Assembly (NCBI GenBank): GCA_009886465.1
Contig: QXZH01000055.1
Coordinates: forward strand, 1 to 53,068
Length of the DNA: 53,068 nucleotides
Source of the DNA: Opitutaceae bacterium
Lineage (GTDB): Bacteria; Verrucomicrobiota; Verrucomicrobiia; Opitutales; Coraliomargaritaceae
Reading direction: 5' to 3'
A model generated the notes under the pieces. It made no database searches. It was not told the origin of the DNA and saw only the letters and a program-made list of their open reading frames with translations. The first letter of the stretch is position 1; each line of letters begins with the position of its first letter. A program made the position numbers and the translations under genes. Positions 8,397 through 16,930 of the stretch are shown piece after piece.

Positions 8397-9535
8397 AGTT
8401 CACGCTGCCTCCGCAGCGCCGGCAGTTCCCAGGAACGGAAGCCGTTTAGAATAATACCCGTGAGCACGAACATGAAGACGAGGTTAGAACCCCCGTAGGA
8501 GATAAACGGCAGCGACATGCCCTTGGTCGGCAAACAACCAGTGACCACTCCAATATTAATGAGTGCCTGAAAAGTGACGAAAAGGAGCGCACCCATGACC
8601 AGTAAATACTGATACAGGTTCGGAGCGCGCTTGAGTTGGAGGACACCGACGAAAAAGAGCGTCATAAAAAGCAAGACGACTCCAGACGTGAAAAGAAAGC
8701 CGAGTTCTTCACCGACGATCGCAAAAATGAAATCGGTATGCGCCTCCGGAAGGAAGGACATTTGTTGGCGTCCCGAGCCGAGGCCGACGCCATGGATGCC
8801 CCCTGCTCCAAAGGCTAAGATGCCCTGCCAAAGCTGGTAGGCACTATCGCTCCTGTTTCCTTCAACGTCTAAGAATGAGGTGATGCGCCTAAGGCGGATC
8901 GGATCATGGTAAACAGCTACCATAAAGAGCGAAAGTACGGCAAAGGCAGTAGGGATGAGGAACTTAAGTCTGACCCCTGCAAGGAACATTAAACAACCGC
9001 CCACAGCACCACAGAGAAAGGCAGTGCCATAATCTGGTTCTAAAAATATTAAGCCGCAAAAGATGGCGAGTAAAACGCAGGGATAAAAATAGCCTTTGAG
9101 TGCAAGGTTGAAGTCACGACGGTAGGTGGCGAGGTAATGCGCCATGGAAAATATGAGACCGAGCTTACCTATCTCAGAGACTTGTAGGCGCATAAAGCCA
9201 AAGTCCATCCAGCGACGTGCCCCATTGACTTCGACTCCGATCCCAGGAATGAGCACGAGTGCAAGTAATAGGATAGAGCCCGCAGCGAGCCAATAGGCAT
9301 ATTCGCGAAGTGCCTCTAGGTTCACCATCATAGCGATGCCCCCGGCAACCGTAGCCAAAGCTAACCAAATCAGTTGCTTTCGCAGTAAGACCGTAGGGTC
9401 GTCGTGCATCGATTGCGAAGCACTAAAGAGAATAACTAGCCCGAGGAAGGTGAGCCCGACAACTATCAGGATAATGAAAAGCCCAATCGGCGGTATACGC
9501 CAAGATGAATTAGGCGTAGCCGTGCGGGCGCTCAT
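8393..9535 (-). CDS. ftsW: Peptidoglycan glycosyltransferase FtsW
   Basis: SEDS-family polytopic membrane protein with about ten hydrophobic segments. Family signatures are visible: FLEPDYGTA in the middle, the PEAHTDFIFA loop, and the C-terminal LPTKGMSLPFISYGGSNL. FtsW polymerises lipid II at the septum together with a class B penicillin-binding protein. The paralogue RodA shares these motifs; FtsW is chosen because the gene directly precedes murG in a dcw cluster. It overlaps murG by 4 bp and follows the LysM gene after 47 bp. Confidence 0.93.
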   Translation of the reverse strand: MSARTATPNSSWRIPPIGLFIILIVVGLTFLGLVILFSASQSMHDDPTVLLRKQLIWLALATVAGGIAMMVNLEALREYAYWLAAGSILLLALVLIPGIGVEVNGARRWMDFGFMRLQVSEIGKLGLIFSMAHYLATYRRDFNLALKGYFYPCVLLAIFCGLIFLEPDYGTAFLCGAVGGCLMFLAGVRLKFLIPTAFAVLSLFMVAVYHDPIRLRRITSFLDVEGNRSDSAYQLWQGILAFGAGGIHGVGLGSGRQQMSFLPEAHTDFIFAIVGEELGFLFTSGVVLLFMTLFFVGVLQLKRAPNLYQYLLVMGALLFVTFQALINIGVVTGCLPTKGMSLPFISYGGSNLVFMFVLTGIILNGFRSWELPALRRQREL

Positions 9536-9582
9536 TATGGATTCTAAAGTCTCTCAGCTATTTTTAAGTGAGACGCAGCCGA

Positions 9583-10764
9583 TTACTCTGCATCAAGGCG
9601 AATGACTGGGATCAAACCAGAAGCTTCAAAAGTTTCGTCAGGCTCGATTTCGGCAGCCTGACCTTCGACCAAAGGATCCGATTCGATGACCTTGATCTGG
9701 ATTGGACCCGTGGTTGTGGTCGAGGTCGAGGTTGTGGTCGTGGATGGAGTCGCTTCTGGGACAGAAGTAATAAGGGGCGAGTCAATCTGCATCATGGTGG
9801 TCGTGACAACCGGCACAGGTAAGTCAACATTGGCTGCGGAATCAGAACCGCTGACCTTGAGGACTTTACCGACTTGAAGCTTACGAGGATCGGTAATGCC
9901 ATTGAGGGCAAGTAGTTCATCGGTGCTCATGCCGTATTGACTAGCGATTTTACCAGGATATTCGCCAGATTTGACGGTATGGGTGCGCGCACCAGAAACG
10001 CTGACGCTCGGTGCAGTGGGATTGCTTGAAATACTCTCAGACGACGCGACTGACATGCCGGAAGAAGCGCCGGTGCTACCAGAGACGGGGATGACGAGCT
10101 CATCACCTACGCGGATGAGGTCAGAGGAAAGGCCGTTGGCCGCTTTGATCGCGCCGACGGATGTATCGAACTGATTCGCGATCTTTGAAAGACTGTCGCC
10201 ACGCTTGACCGTATACTCAGTGCTACCTTGGTTGAAGGAAGTAGGCTGATAAGTGTCGGCGCTCGGGGTGGTGACTGTGGCAGTGCTACCTTCAACTGGG
10301 ATCTGAAGCTGTTGTCCGATACTGAGAATGGAAGTCGTATCCAAACCGTTGGCGGCGTAGAGTTCGTTGAGCGAGACATTGGAGCGTTTCGCTATCGTCC
10401 AGAGGTTATCGCCTTTTTTGACAGTGTAAGTCTCAAAAGAGGGCCCCGCGACTGGGACGGTTTGACCTCCATCGGAGAGGGGGGCGACAGGAGCAATCGG
10501 TGCGATTGGAGAAATCGCGTCAAACTCACTAAAATCACTACCCTCTGGCGCTAGGCTACCATCTTCAAAACCAGCATTGAAGGCGCCACCTAGACCTGAC
10601 CCAGAGCCTTGGCGTGTTGCCTCGGTCAAGCCGCCCGAAGTGCGCTCCTGCGAGTAAGTCCGCGTTGGTGGTTGCTTCATACGGCAGCCGGGTTGAACCA
10701 ATAACATTGCGATCACACCTAGGTGGAGACCAATGACACATCCAAATACTTTTGATACTTTCAT
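9583..10764 (-). CDS. LysM-repeat envelope protein within the dcw cluster
   Basis: Three LysM peptidoglycan-binding repeats at about residues 112-157, 183-226 and 261-304; each begins YTVK/HTVK-x-G-(D/E) and ends with a (V/I)G-x-x-L-x-(I/V) pattern. The N-terminus is a signal or anchor segment (VFGCVIGLHLGVIAMLLVQPGC); Cys27 could be a lipidation site, although QPG before it is not a standard lipobox. A SPIAPIAPVAPL proline repeat (85-96) and a Ser/Thr tract (341-352) act as linkers. No catalytic domain (peptidase, amidase, transglycosylase) is visible. Lying 26 bp after murD and 47 bp before ftsW, it is probably co-transcribed with them, suggesting a role in septal or cell-wall organisation; that is inference. 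Confidence 0.85.
   Translation of the reverse strand: MKVSKVFGCVIGLHLGVIAMLLVQPGCRMKQPPTRTYSQERTSGGLTEATRQGSGSGLGGAFNAGFEDGSLAPEGSDFSEFDAISPIAPIAPVAPLSDGGQTVPVAGPSFETYTVKKGDNLWTIAKRSNVSLNELYAANGLDTTSILSIGQQLQIPVEGSTATVTTPSADTYQPTSFNQGSTEYTVKRGDSLSKIANQFDTSVGAIKAANGLSSDLIRVGDELVIPVSGSTGASSGMSVASSESISSNPTAPSVSVSGARTHTVKSGEYPGKIASQYGMSTDELLALNGITDPRKLQVGKVLKVSGSDSAANVDLPVPVVTTTMMQIDSPLITSVPEATPSTTTTSTSTTTTGPIQIKVIESDPLVEGQAAEIEPDETFEASGLIPVIRLDAE
9709..9744 (-). repeat. Low-complexity Thr/Ser-coding tract in the LysM gene
   Basis: A run of near-identical ACC/ACG/TCG codons encodes a 12-residue Thr/Ser stretch (residues 341-352). Such tracts can change length by slippage; here it lies in a linker between the third LysM repeat and the acidic C-terminus. 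Confidence 0.7.
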
Positions 10765-10790
10765 AATAAAAATGGGTTAATTAACTCTAT

Positions 10791-12065
10791 TTAATGACAA
10801 TAACTGGGCTTGCGGGCGTTCTTCAAACTTAAAACCATATCATTGAAGTTTTTTCCTCGTGCGTCAAAAGAATCAAATTGATCGTAGCTGGAAAAGCCGG
10901 GACTGAGCAAAACATTCGCATGCGGCACTTTCGCCGCGAACTCGGCAGCAGCAGCGATCGCATGGCCAAAGCAGTCATAGACATGCACTGATCCTAGGGA
11001 ACCCTTCAAAGCCTTCGCCAAGCCCACAGCTACTTCCCCGTAAAGCACCGCCATATTGACTTGAGGGCCTACCTGCTGAGCGAAAGCTTCAACATCGCCG
11101 CCCTTAGCGCGCCCACCACCAATCCAGACGATGGGGCGATCGATCGACCTTAGCGCGGCAAGAGTCGCATGGAAGTTGGTCGCTTTCGAGTCGTTCCAGA
11201 AGCGGACACTCCCACACTTCGCCACCAAGTTGAGACGATGTGGCAGAAGCGACAAGGAATTGGCCGCCTCAATCAGCGCGCCGGACGGTAGATCCATCAA
11301 GGACCAGAGTTCCGCTGCTAGTGAGAAATTTTCAGAATAGGGAAATCGCTGAAAGACTGAGTCCGCATCGAGCTGATGAACTAGATCCGCGACCTCGTAA
11401 GCGATTGTGTAGCCGTCGAACGCTTTGCGCTGGCTCGCCATCCAGTGCGCGACCTGCGGGCCGACGACACAGATTGCATTGGGCTTCAAGCAATCAAACA
11501 GCTTCCCCTTGGCTTTGAAGTAGCACGCCATCGAGCCATAGCGATCCAGATGATCTTCGGCAAAATTTGTCCAGAGGAAGCCGTCCAGTAGCAAGCCGTC
11601 CGCTAGCTCAGCCTGAAAAGAGCTGATCTCTAGGACGGCGTAAGCGTCCGATTGGTTCGCTTCCGAGAGCACGGCATCTGAGAAGGGGTAGCCTATGTTC
11701 CCAACCGCCACGGTGACATGCCCTGAGATGCTGAGGGCTTTATCGATTAAAGCAGTTAAGGTGCTTTTACCGTTCGTACCTGTGACGCCAATCACTTTGC
11801 CATCCCAATAGCGGGCGGCAAAGGCAATTTCGCTCAAGCAGGGACTACCCGAAGCTTCCGCCAAGATCCGCCAAGGGTGCTCTGCCGCGAACCCAGGGCT
11901 AAAAATAAAGCATTCGAACCGCTCTAAATCGGAAGCTTCAAAAGTTGCTTGGTCGCCTTCACCCGCCTCGTCGATTAGAACAACACTCAAACCTTTGGCT
12001 CGCGCGAGGCGACACGCAGCCTGAGCGCTTAGACCCGCTCCGAAGATGGCATAATGTTTCGACAT
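10791..12065 (-). CDS. murD: UDP-N-acetylmuramoylalanine--D-glutamate ligase
   Basis: Mur ligase adding D-Glu to UDP-MurNAc-L-Ala in the cytoplasm. The ATP loop GVTGTNGKST lies at about residues 93-102, NFAEDHLDRYGSM marks the central domain, and NDSKATNFHATLAAL followed by WIGGGRAKGGD marks the C-terminal domain; all are MurD-specific. Length 424 is normal. It follows tsaD after 27 bp. The usual upstream neighbours murF and mraY are absent from this locus. Confidence 0.96.
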   Translation of the reverse strand: MSKHYAIFGAGLSAQAACRLARAKGLSVVLIDEAGEGDQATFEASDLERFECFIFSPGFAAEHPWRILAEASGSPCLSEIAFAARYWDGKVIGVTGTNGKSTLTALIDKALSISGHVTVAVGNIGYPFSDAVLSEANQSDAYAVLEISSFQAELADGLLLDGFLWTNFAEDHLDRYGSMACYFKAKGKLFDCLKPNAICVVGPQVAHWMASQRKAFDGYTIAYEVADLVHQLDADSVFQRFPYSENFSLAAELWSLMDLPSGALIEAANSLSLLPHRLNLVAKCGSVRFWNDSKATNFHATLAALRSIDRPIVWIGGGRAKGGDVEAFAQQVGPQVNMAVLYGEVAVGLAKALKGSLGSVHVYDCFGHAIAAAAEFAAKVPHANVLLSPGFSSYDQFDSFDARGKNFNDMVLSLKNARKPSYCH

Positions 12066-12092
12066 TGAGATAATTTAATGGAGACTTTGATT

Positions 12093-13115
12093 CTAGGCGA
12101 GTCGCAGTGAGGGCTCGATGCTAAAATCGCCGCAAGCGAGTCCTTCCGTATCGGCGAAGGCGGCAAAGGCGATCATGGCTGCGTTGTCGCCGGTGTGCTG
12201 GGGCTGAGCGATCAGGCACTCCATATGATGGCGACAAGCAAGCCGCTCCATCGCCAAGCGGAGAGCTTTGTTATTCGAGACACCACCGGAGAGGCCGAGG
12301 CTAGAGTAGCTACCAGCTTGGATCAGGTGCTTGGTCTTGCCCACAAGTTGATCGATCACCGCGCCTTGGTAGCCTGCACAGATGTCGGGCATGGCGGAGG
12401 CGAGCTCGGCATCGCCCATCTTTTCGAGCCGGTAGCGCAGGCTGGTCTTGAGCCCAGAAAAACTGAAACGCCGCTCGTTACGTGGGGCGATGGCCTTGGG
12501 GAAGTCGTAAACCTTAGGGTCACCATCGGCAGCTAAGCGCTCGACTTGCGGCCCACCCGGATAGGGTAAGCCGAGGAGTTTAGCGCCTTTATCCAAGGCT
12601 TCGCCCGCCGCATCGTCGACGGTCTCAGCTAGGACAATGAGCCGCTTCTCCGCATTGATTTCAAAAAGGATGGTGTTGCCGCCCGACACGATAAGGCCGA
12701 GGTGTGGCAAGAGCCCGGTGAAGGCTTCCGTAAATTCCTCTGGCGATGCTTGGTGTAGGCTGATAAATGGGGAGTAAGCATGACCACGTAGGTGATTGAC
12801 CCCGGCGACAGGCAGGTCCCAAGCTAGCCCAAGGCTCCGCGCAAAGGCGACCCCCAGGGCGAGGCAACCGGCAAGGCCAGGACCATTAGTCACCGCGATT
12901 TGCGAGATCTTACCACGATCTGCACCGATGCCAGCCGCTTCGAGTAGTGGGAAAAAATTCTTCAAGTGCTCTCGACTGGCCAGGTCGGGCACGACGCCAC
13001 CATACTCTTTATGTAGGTCGATCTGGCTATGCACCCACTCGCCCGCCATCCCGCTGGCGGGGTCAAACCGAGCCAACGCGGACTCGTCGCAAGAACTTTC
13101 AATCGCCAATATCAT
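12093..13115 (-). CDS. tsaD: tRNA N6-threonylcarbamoyladenosine transferase TsaD
   Basis: ASKHA-fold enzyme that transfers threonylcarbamoyl to A37 of ANN-decoding tRNAs, acting with TsaB and TsaE (not in the window). It begins ILAIESSCDE, has the metal-binding His pair in NHLRGH (His108 and His112; the usual Glu between them is Arg), and a C-terminal GLSGGVSNN nucleotide-binding loop. Length 340 is typical. It appears to head the minus-strand cell-wall gene run and is divergent from the MidA-type methyltransferase, with only 67 bp between the two starts. Confidence 0.95.
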   Translation of the reverse strand: MILAIESSCDESALARFDPASGMAGEWVHSQIDLHKEYGGVVPDLASREHLKNFFPLLEAAGIGADRGKISQIAVTNGPGLAGCLALGVAFARSLGLAWDLPVAGVNHLRGHAYSPFISLHQASPEEFTEAFTGLLPHLGLIVSGGNTILFEINAEKRLIVLAETVDDAAGEALDKGAKLLGLPYPGGPQVERLAADGDPKVYDFPKAIAPRNERRFSFSGLKTSLRYRLEKMGDAELASAMPDICAGYQGAVIDQLVGKTKHLIQAGSYSSLGLSGGVSNNKALRLAMERLACRHHMECLIAQPQHTGDNAAMIAFAAFADTEGLACGDFSIEPSLRLA

Positions 13116-13125
13116 CTTTTAAATT

Positions 13126-13152
13126 GGTAGGAGTCAGAAGGTAGGAGTCAGA
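13126..13152 (+). repeat. Degenerate 7-bp tandem repeat (13-bp unit twice)
   Basis: GGTAGGAGTCAGA occurs at 13126-13138 and again at 13140-13152, so the array has a 14-bp period made of alternating heptads (GGAGTCA, GAAGGTA). It fills most of the short gap between the divergent tsaD and midA-type genes and matches the heptad pattern of other intergenic arrays in this window (34495, 45689, 48169). Confidence 0.8.
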
Positions 13153-13182
13153 TGTGGAAAGACTTTTCTTGTTTCCCAGACA

Positions 13183-14190
13183 TTGAGCGACAAGGTCTCA
13201 GTAGTGCAAAAAACGATTACAGATATTATTCGCAGTCGATGCCAAGCCGCACCGATCAGCTACCGCGACTATATAGATGCGGCGCTTTACACGGAAGGCT
13301 TCGGCTACTACAAACAAACGACCAAGCGCGTTGGGCGCAACGGACAAAGCGATTTCTACACGGCTGAGAGCCTTGGGCGAGTCTTTGCAGAACTCGTCAC
13401 GACGGCAGCAGTCGACCTACTCGGGGAGGCGAAAGCGGCGGCCAGTATTTTTACCGAAATCGCAGCAGAGCCCGGCACGTCATTGTTGAGCCATTTGGAG
13501 AGCCACCCCTTTGGCGACGAGCAGATCATTCGCGAGGGAGAGCCCATTCAGCCTAATGGTAGCGTGATTATCTTTGCCAACGAGTGGCTTGATGCCCTGC
13601 CCTTTCACAGGCTAATATTTCGTGACGGCGCATGGCGCGAGCGTGGAGTTAGCCTAGATGCTGGTGGTCAACTCGTCGAGGTATTGCTCGATCAATTGAC
13701 GCCCGAAGTAGCCGCAATCGCCAACCGCCTACCCGCACGCATCGAAGATGGCTACGAACTTGACCTGCCGCTGCAAGCTGAAGCCGCGCTTGCCGATCTT
13801 CTAGCACAAGACTGGTCGGGGCTGATCTTACTTTTCGACTATGGGCGTACTTGGACATCACTGCTGCAAGACCATCCCTCGGGCACAGCTCGCACCTACA
13901 AAAAGCATGTTCAAGCCAACAACCTATTAGAAACACCCGGTGCCTGCGACATCACTTGCGATATAAACTGGACCCCACTCCAGGCACAAATGGAGGCCGC
14001 GGGACTTCAATCCGTGAACCTGGAGAGCCAAGAATCCTTCATCGTGCATCGGGCGAAGCGCACCGCTGAGGCCATCGTTTCAGACAGTGCAGGTAGCTTC
14101 AGCCCGGATCGGCAGACGCTCATGCAATTGATTCACCCAGCTAATATGGGGCAGCGATTTCAGGTTTTGTGGGGGCTCAGGGAGAGTTAA
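13183..14190 (+). CDS. MidA/NDUFAF7-type class I SAM-dependent methyltransferase
   Basis: COG1565 (DUF185) family. Typical segments are PISYRDYIDAALY near residue 24, EGFGYY, the DFYTAESLGRVF motif, EIAAEPG for SAM binding, and FANEWLDALPFHR. The eukaryotic homologue methylates an arginine of a respiratory complex I subunit; bacterial substrates are unproven. The start codon is TTG at 13183: the conserved N-terminus needs a start here and there is no in-frame ATG or GTG between the upstream stop at 13120 and this point. Length 335 is slightly below the ~360 usual for the family. Divergent from tsaD. Confidence 0.85.
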   Translation: MSDKVSVVQKTITDIIRSRCQAAPISYRDYIDAALYTEGFGYYKQTTKRVGRNGQSDFYTAESLGRVFAELVTTAAVDLLGEAKAAASIFTEIAAEPGTSLLSHLESHPFGDEQIIREGEPIQPNGSVIIFANEWLDALPFHRLIFRDGAWRERGVSLDAGGQLVEVLLDQLTPEVAAIANRLPARIEDGYELDLPLQAEAALADLLAQDWSGLILLFDYGRTWTSLLQDHPSGTARTYKKHVQANNLLETPGACDITCDINWTPLQAQMEAAGLQSVNLESQESFIVHRAKRTAEAIVSDSAGSFSPDRQTLMQLIHPANMGQRFQVLWGLRES

Positions 14191-14290
14191 TCCTCAAATT
14201 CCACCTCTGAAAATTTCTCGAAAAAACGCTTGCTAGGTGCACTTTCACCCCTACTTTTCAGCCTTTCAATTTTTCAACGAAGGAACTCTC

Positions 14291-14521
14291 ATGTCACGTA
14301 TTTGCGCAATCACAGGAAAACGCCCCTCAAAAGGTGGTCGTATCATCCGTAAAGGTCTCACCAAGAAAAGCGGTGGTATCGGCACGTCTCTAGTTAAGAA
14401 CACACGCCGGAAATTCCGTCCGAATGTTCAGCGCATCCGAGTCAAGCTGCCGAGCGGTGAGGTCAAGCGCATGTGGGTTTCCGTGAAGGCAATCAAGGCT
14501 GGTAAAGTTACCAAGGCTTAG
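14291..14521 (+). CDS. rpmB: 50S ribosomal protein L28
   Basis: A 76-residue L28 beginning SRICAITGKRPSKGGRI, with the basic KNTRRKFRPNVQ motif and the C-terminal MWVSVKAIKAGKV. The start at 14291 is chosen over an upstream in-frame start at 14237 because the conserved protein begins here and AAGGA lies at 14280-14284, one of very few Shine-Dalgarno sequences in the window. A clear terminator follows. The Cys pairs of zinc-type L28 are absent. Confidence 0.96.
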   Translation: MSRICAITGKRPSKGGRIIRKGLTKKSGGIGTSLVKNTRRKFRPNVQRIRVKLPSGEVKRMWVSVKAIKAGKVTKA

Positions 14522-14540
14522 TTCCAGAAAAACTTTAACA

Positions 14541-14577
14541 AAAAGCCCTGAATGTTCTGAAGCATCGGGGCTTTTTT
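14541..14577 (+). terminator. Rho-independent terminator after rpmB
   Basis: AAAAGCCC pairs with GGGCTTTT, with further inner pairs (TGA-TG/CATCG, one bulge) around a TTCTGAAG loop, followed by a T run. It indicates that rpmB is transcribed as a single gene. The stem also ends in A/T on both sides, so it may serve the convergent recombinase gene too. Confidence 0.85.
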
Positions 14578-14611
14578 ATGGCCTAATGCCAATAGCGACT
14601 CAACTCGCTCT

Positions 14612-15541
14612 CTACTTCTTCGCTCTCGGATGGTAGAGCGCATGTTCATCCGCTAGACGCTGCGAATGGACAGAAGTGTAAATCTGTGTGGTCGAAATAT
14701 CTGCATGACCCAGCATTTCCTGAATCGCACGCAGATCGGCACCACCTTCGAGTAAATGCGTGGCAAACGAATGCCGCAACAAGTGTGGTTTGATCGGCTT
14801 TTTGATTCCCGCTCGACGGGCATGTTCTTTGATTAAAACCCAGACCATCTTGCGGGAAATCGCCCTGCCCTGTTGACTGAGAAAAAGCTCACTCCCTGTC
14901 CTAGGCTTAATGAATTGAGGACGCCCACCTGTGATATAATTTTGAACCGCTTTAACCGCCGCGCTCCCAATCGGCGCAACCCGCTCCTTCGAGCCCTTAC
15001 CGAAGACACGCACATAGCCATCGTCGAGGTTTATGCTTTGCAGAAGTATGCCGCAAAGTTCGGAGACCCTGAGACCACTGCTGTAGAAAAGCTCCAAGAT
15101 TGCACGATCCCGCAAACCGTGCGGCGTCACCAGCGAGGGCGCATTGAGTAGTTGCTCCACCTCTTCCCGCGTAAGAACAACCGGCAAGTTCCGCGATAGC
15201 TTCGGCGAACCGAGCAGCTCAGTGACATCATCTTTGCGAATGTTCTCGCGGACGAGGTGCTTGGCAAACATCCGCAGCGCAGAAAGCTTACGCGCCTGAC
15301 TGCTTCGCGCAAAATCCGCGCGGCTCAGGCTCGTCACCCAAGCCGAAATTTGTGTCGACTCCACACTTGCCCAATCCGCAGCGCCCTCTTTCAACAAAAA
15401 TGCCACACACTGCACCAAATCTCGTGTGTAAGCACTCAATGTATTTTTAGAAAGCCCGCGCTCTAATTCCAACCAAGCCAAGAAACTCTCAAGTGGTTCC
15501 ACAAACGCGGCAGGTATCTTTTCAAAAGGATCGTTCGGCAT
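14612..15541 (-). CDS. xerD: Tyrosine recombinase XerC/XerD
   Basis: Site-specific recombinase of the Xer type that resolves chromosome dimers at dif together with a partner. From the preferred start at 15541 (PNDPFEKIP) it has 309 residues: an N-terminal SAM-like core-binding domain (~15-105), then the catalytic domain with R158, K182, H253, R256, H279 and nucleophile Y288 all in place (GLRVSEL, HLLRHSFATHLL, LGHADISTTQIY). Upstream in-frame starts up to 15598 would add non-conserved residues. XerD is favoured slightly over XerC by overall sequence; an integrase of a mobile element is unlikely because no attachment site or cargo is nearby. Divergent from argA. Confidence 0.88.
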   Translation of the reverse strand: MPNDPFEKIPAAFVEPLESFLAWLELERGLSKNTLSAYTRDLVQCVAFLLKEGAADWASVESTQISAWVTSLSRADFARSSQARKLSALRMFAKHLVRENIRKDDVTELLGSPKLSRNLPVVLTREEVEQLLNAPSLVTPHGLRDRAILELFYSSGLRVSELCGILLQSINLDDGYVRVFGKGSKERVAPIGSAAVKAVQNYITGGRPQFIKPRTGSELFLSQQGRAISRKMVWVLIKEHARRAGIKKPIKPHLLRHSFATHLLEGGADLRAIQEMLGHADISTTQIYTSVHSQRLADEHALYHPRAKK

Positions 15542-15614
15542 CGATCTACAAAACATCATCCTTAAAACATGTGCCTTGCAAGCCCGCAGAGGAATCACAC
15601 ATTAATCAAGTTCA

Positions 15615-16910
15615 ATGACTAGCGACGAGCAAAACATTAAGCCCACCGACCTGCGGGGCATCCTAAAATATGTTCCCATGTTTCGGGATCATGTCTTCGT
15701 GCTCGCAATCGACGGTAGCCTCGTCGCGCATGAGAACTTTCAGAACGTGCTACTCGACATCGCCGTTCTCCGCTCGCTCAACATCAAGGTCGTGCTCGTG
15801 CACGGCGTCGGCCAACAGCTTAAAGCCCTAGCCGAGCAAAAAGAAACCACGATCAGTGACCCCCACGGTGAGCTAGAGACCGACGCAGCGACTCTCGAAC
15901 TCGCAACTGAAGCCGCCGCCATGGTTAGCCTCGAAGTCATGCAGGGCCTAACTCGCAACGGCCTACGTTGCGCCACTTGTAACGGCGTACGGAGTAAAGA
16001 GATCGGGATCTTTGAAGGCAAAGACCAGCTCAGCAGCGGTGCAGTCGATAAGATCGATGAGGTGCTCTTTAATAAACTGCTCGATGCCGACACCATTCCG
16101 GTAATCACGCCGATCGCCTTTAACCGGGAAGGTGAGCCGCTAAGGATCAACTCCGACCTGCTCGCCTCTGAATTAGCCTCCAAACTCAAGGCTTCCAAGC
16201 TGATTTATATGACCACGCAAGAAGGCTTGCAGATCAGCGGTCAGCCATTGACGAATCTCCCTGTCGCCGACCTTGAAGGCCTAATCGAAAGCACCAAACA
16301 AATGCCCGAGCGCTTACTCAGCAAGTTTAAGCACGCGGCCAAAGCAATCAATATCGGCACGCCCCGCGCGCACATTCTCGACGGGCGTCTCTTCGGCGCG
16401 CTGCTCAACGAAATTTTCGATAAGGTTGGCATCGGGACAATGGTTTACAGCAACGACTACCAATCGATCCGCCGTGCCGTGACTGCCGACGCCCACTCGA
16501 TTTATAACATCACACAAAACGGCGTCCGCACGGAGAGCCTGCGCGAGCGCTCGCAAGAGTCCATCGCGGCCACGATTGATGACTATCTAGTCTACGAAAT
16601 CGACGGCAGCATTGTCGGTTGCGTCAACCTTAAGATCTACGATAGCGGCGACATCGCTGAAATCGGTAGCGTCTACGTGCAAGCCTTCTATCAAAACAAG
16701 GGCGTCGGCCGGAAGATGGTCGAGTTCGCCTGCGCAGAAGCACAAGCGCGTGGTTCCAGACGCGCAATCGCTGTGACGACACAGGCTAGCAAGTTTTTCT
16801 CTAAGGTCTGCGCCTTCGAAGAAGGCACGGTCAATGAATTACCCGCTGAGCGACGCGAAGACTATGCACAGAATGGACGTAACTCTAAAGTGCTCTATCT
16901 CGATCTGTAG
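15615..16910 (+). CDS. argA: Amino-acid N-acetyltransferase (N-acetylglutamate synthase)
   Basis: First step of arginine synthesis: acetyl-CoA plus glutamate gives N-acetylglutamate. The 431-residue protein has an amino-acid-kinase domain (~20-285; VVLVHGVGQQL near residue 60) and a C-terminal GNAT domain (~290-431; VYVQAFYQNKGVGRKMVEFA is the acetyl-CoA-binding segment). This domain order and length match the E. coli type ArgA. No other arg gene is nearby. The conserved region starts close to the ATG at 15615; no Shine-Dalgarno sequence is visible. Confidence 0.93.
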   Translation: MTSDEQNIKPTDLRGILKYVPMFRDHVFVLAIDGSLVAHENFQNVLLDIAVLRSLNIKVVLVHGVGQQLKALAEQKETTISDPHGELETDAATLELATEAAAMVSLEVMQGLTRNGLRCATCNGVRSKEIGIFEGKDQLSSGAVDKIDEVLFNKLLDADTIPVITPIAFNREGEPLRINSDLLASELASKLKASKLIYMTTQEGLQISGQPLTNLPVADLEGLIESTKQMPERLLSKFKHAAKAINIGTPRAHILDGRLFGALLNEIFDKVGIGTMVYSNDYQSIRRAVTADAHSIYNITQNGVRTESLRERSQESIAATIDDYLVYEIDGSIVGCVNLKIYDSGDIAEIGSVYVQAFYQNKGVGRKMVEFACAEAQARGSRRAIAVTTQASKFFSKVCAFEEGTVNELPAERREDYAQNGRNSKVLYLDL

Positions 16911-16930
16911 TCATCGCACGGATACAAGAA

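Noticed and set aside
14612..15541. Tyrosine recombinase as a sign of an integrated element
   Set aside because: The protein fits chromosomal XerC/XerD in length and motifs, and no direct repeats, tRNA end or cargo genes flank it.
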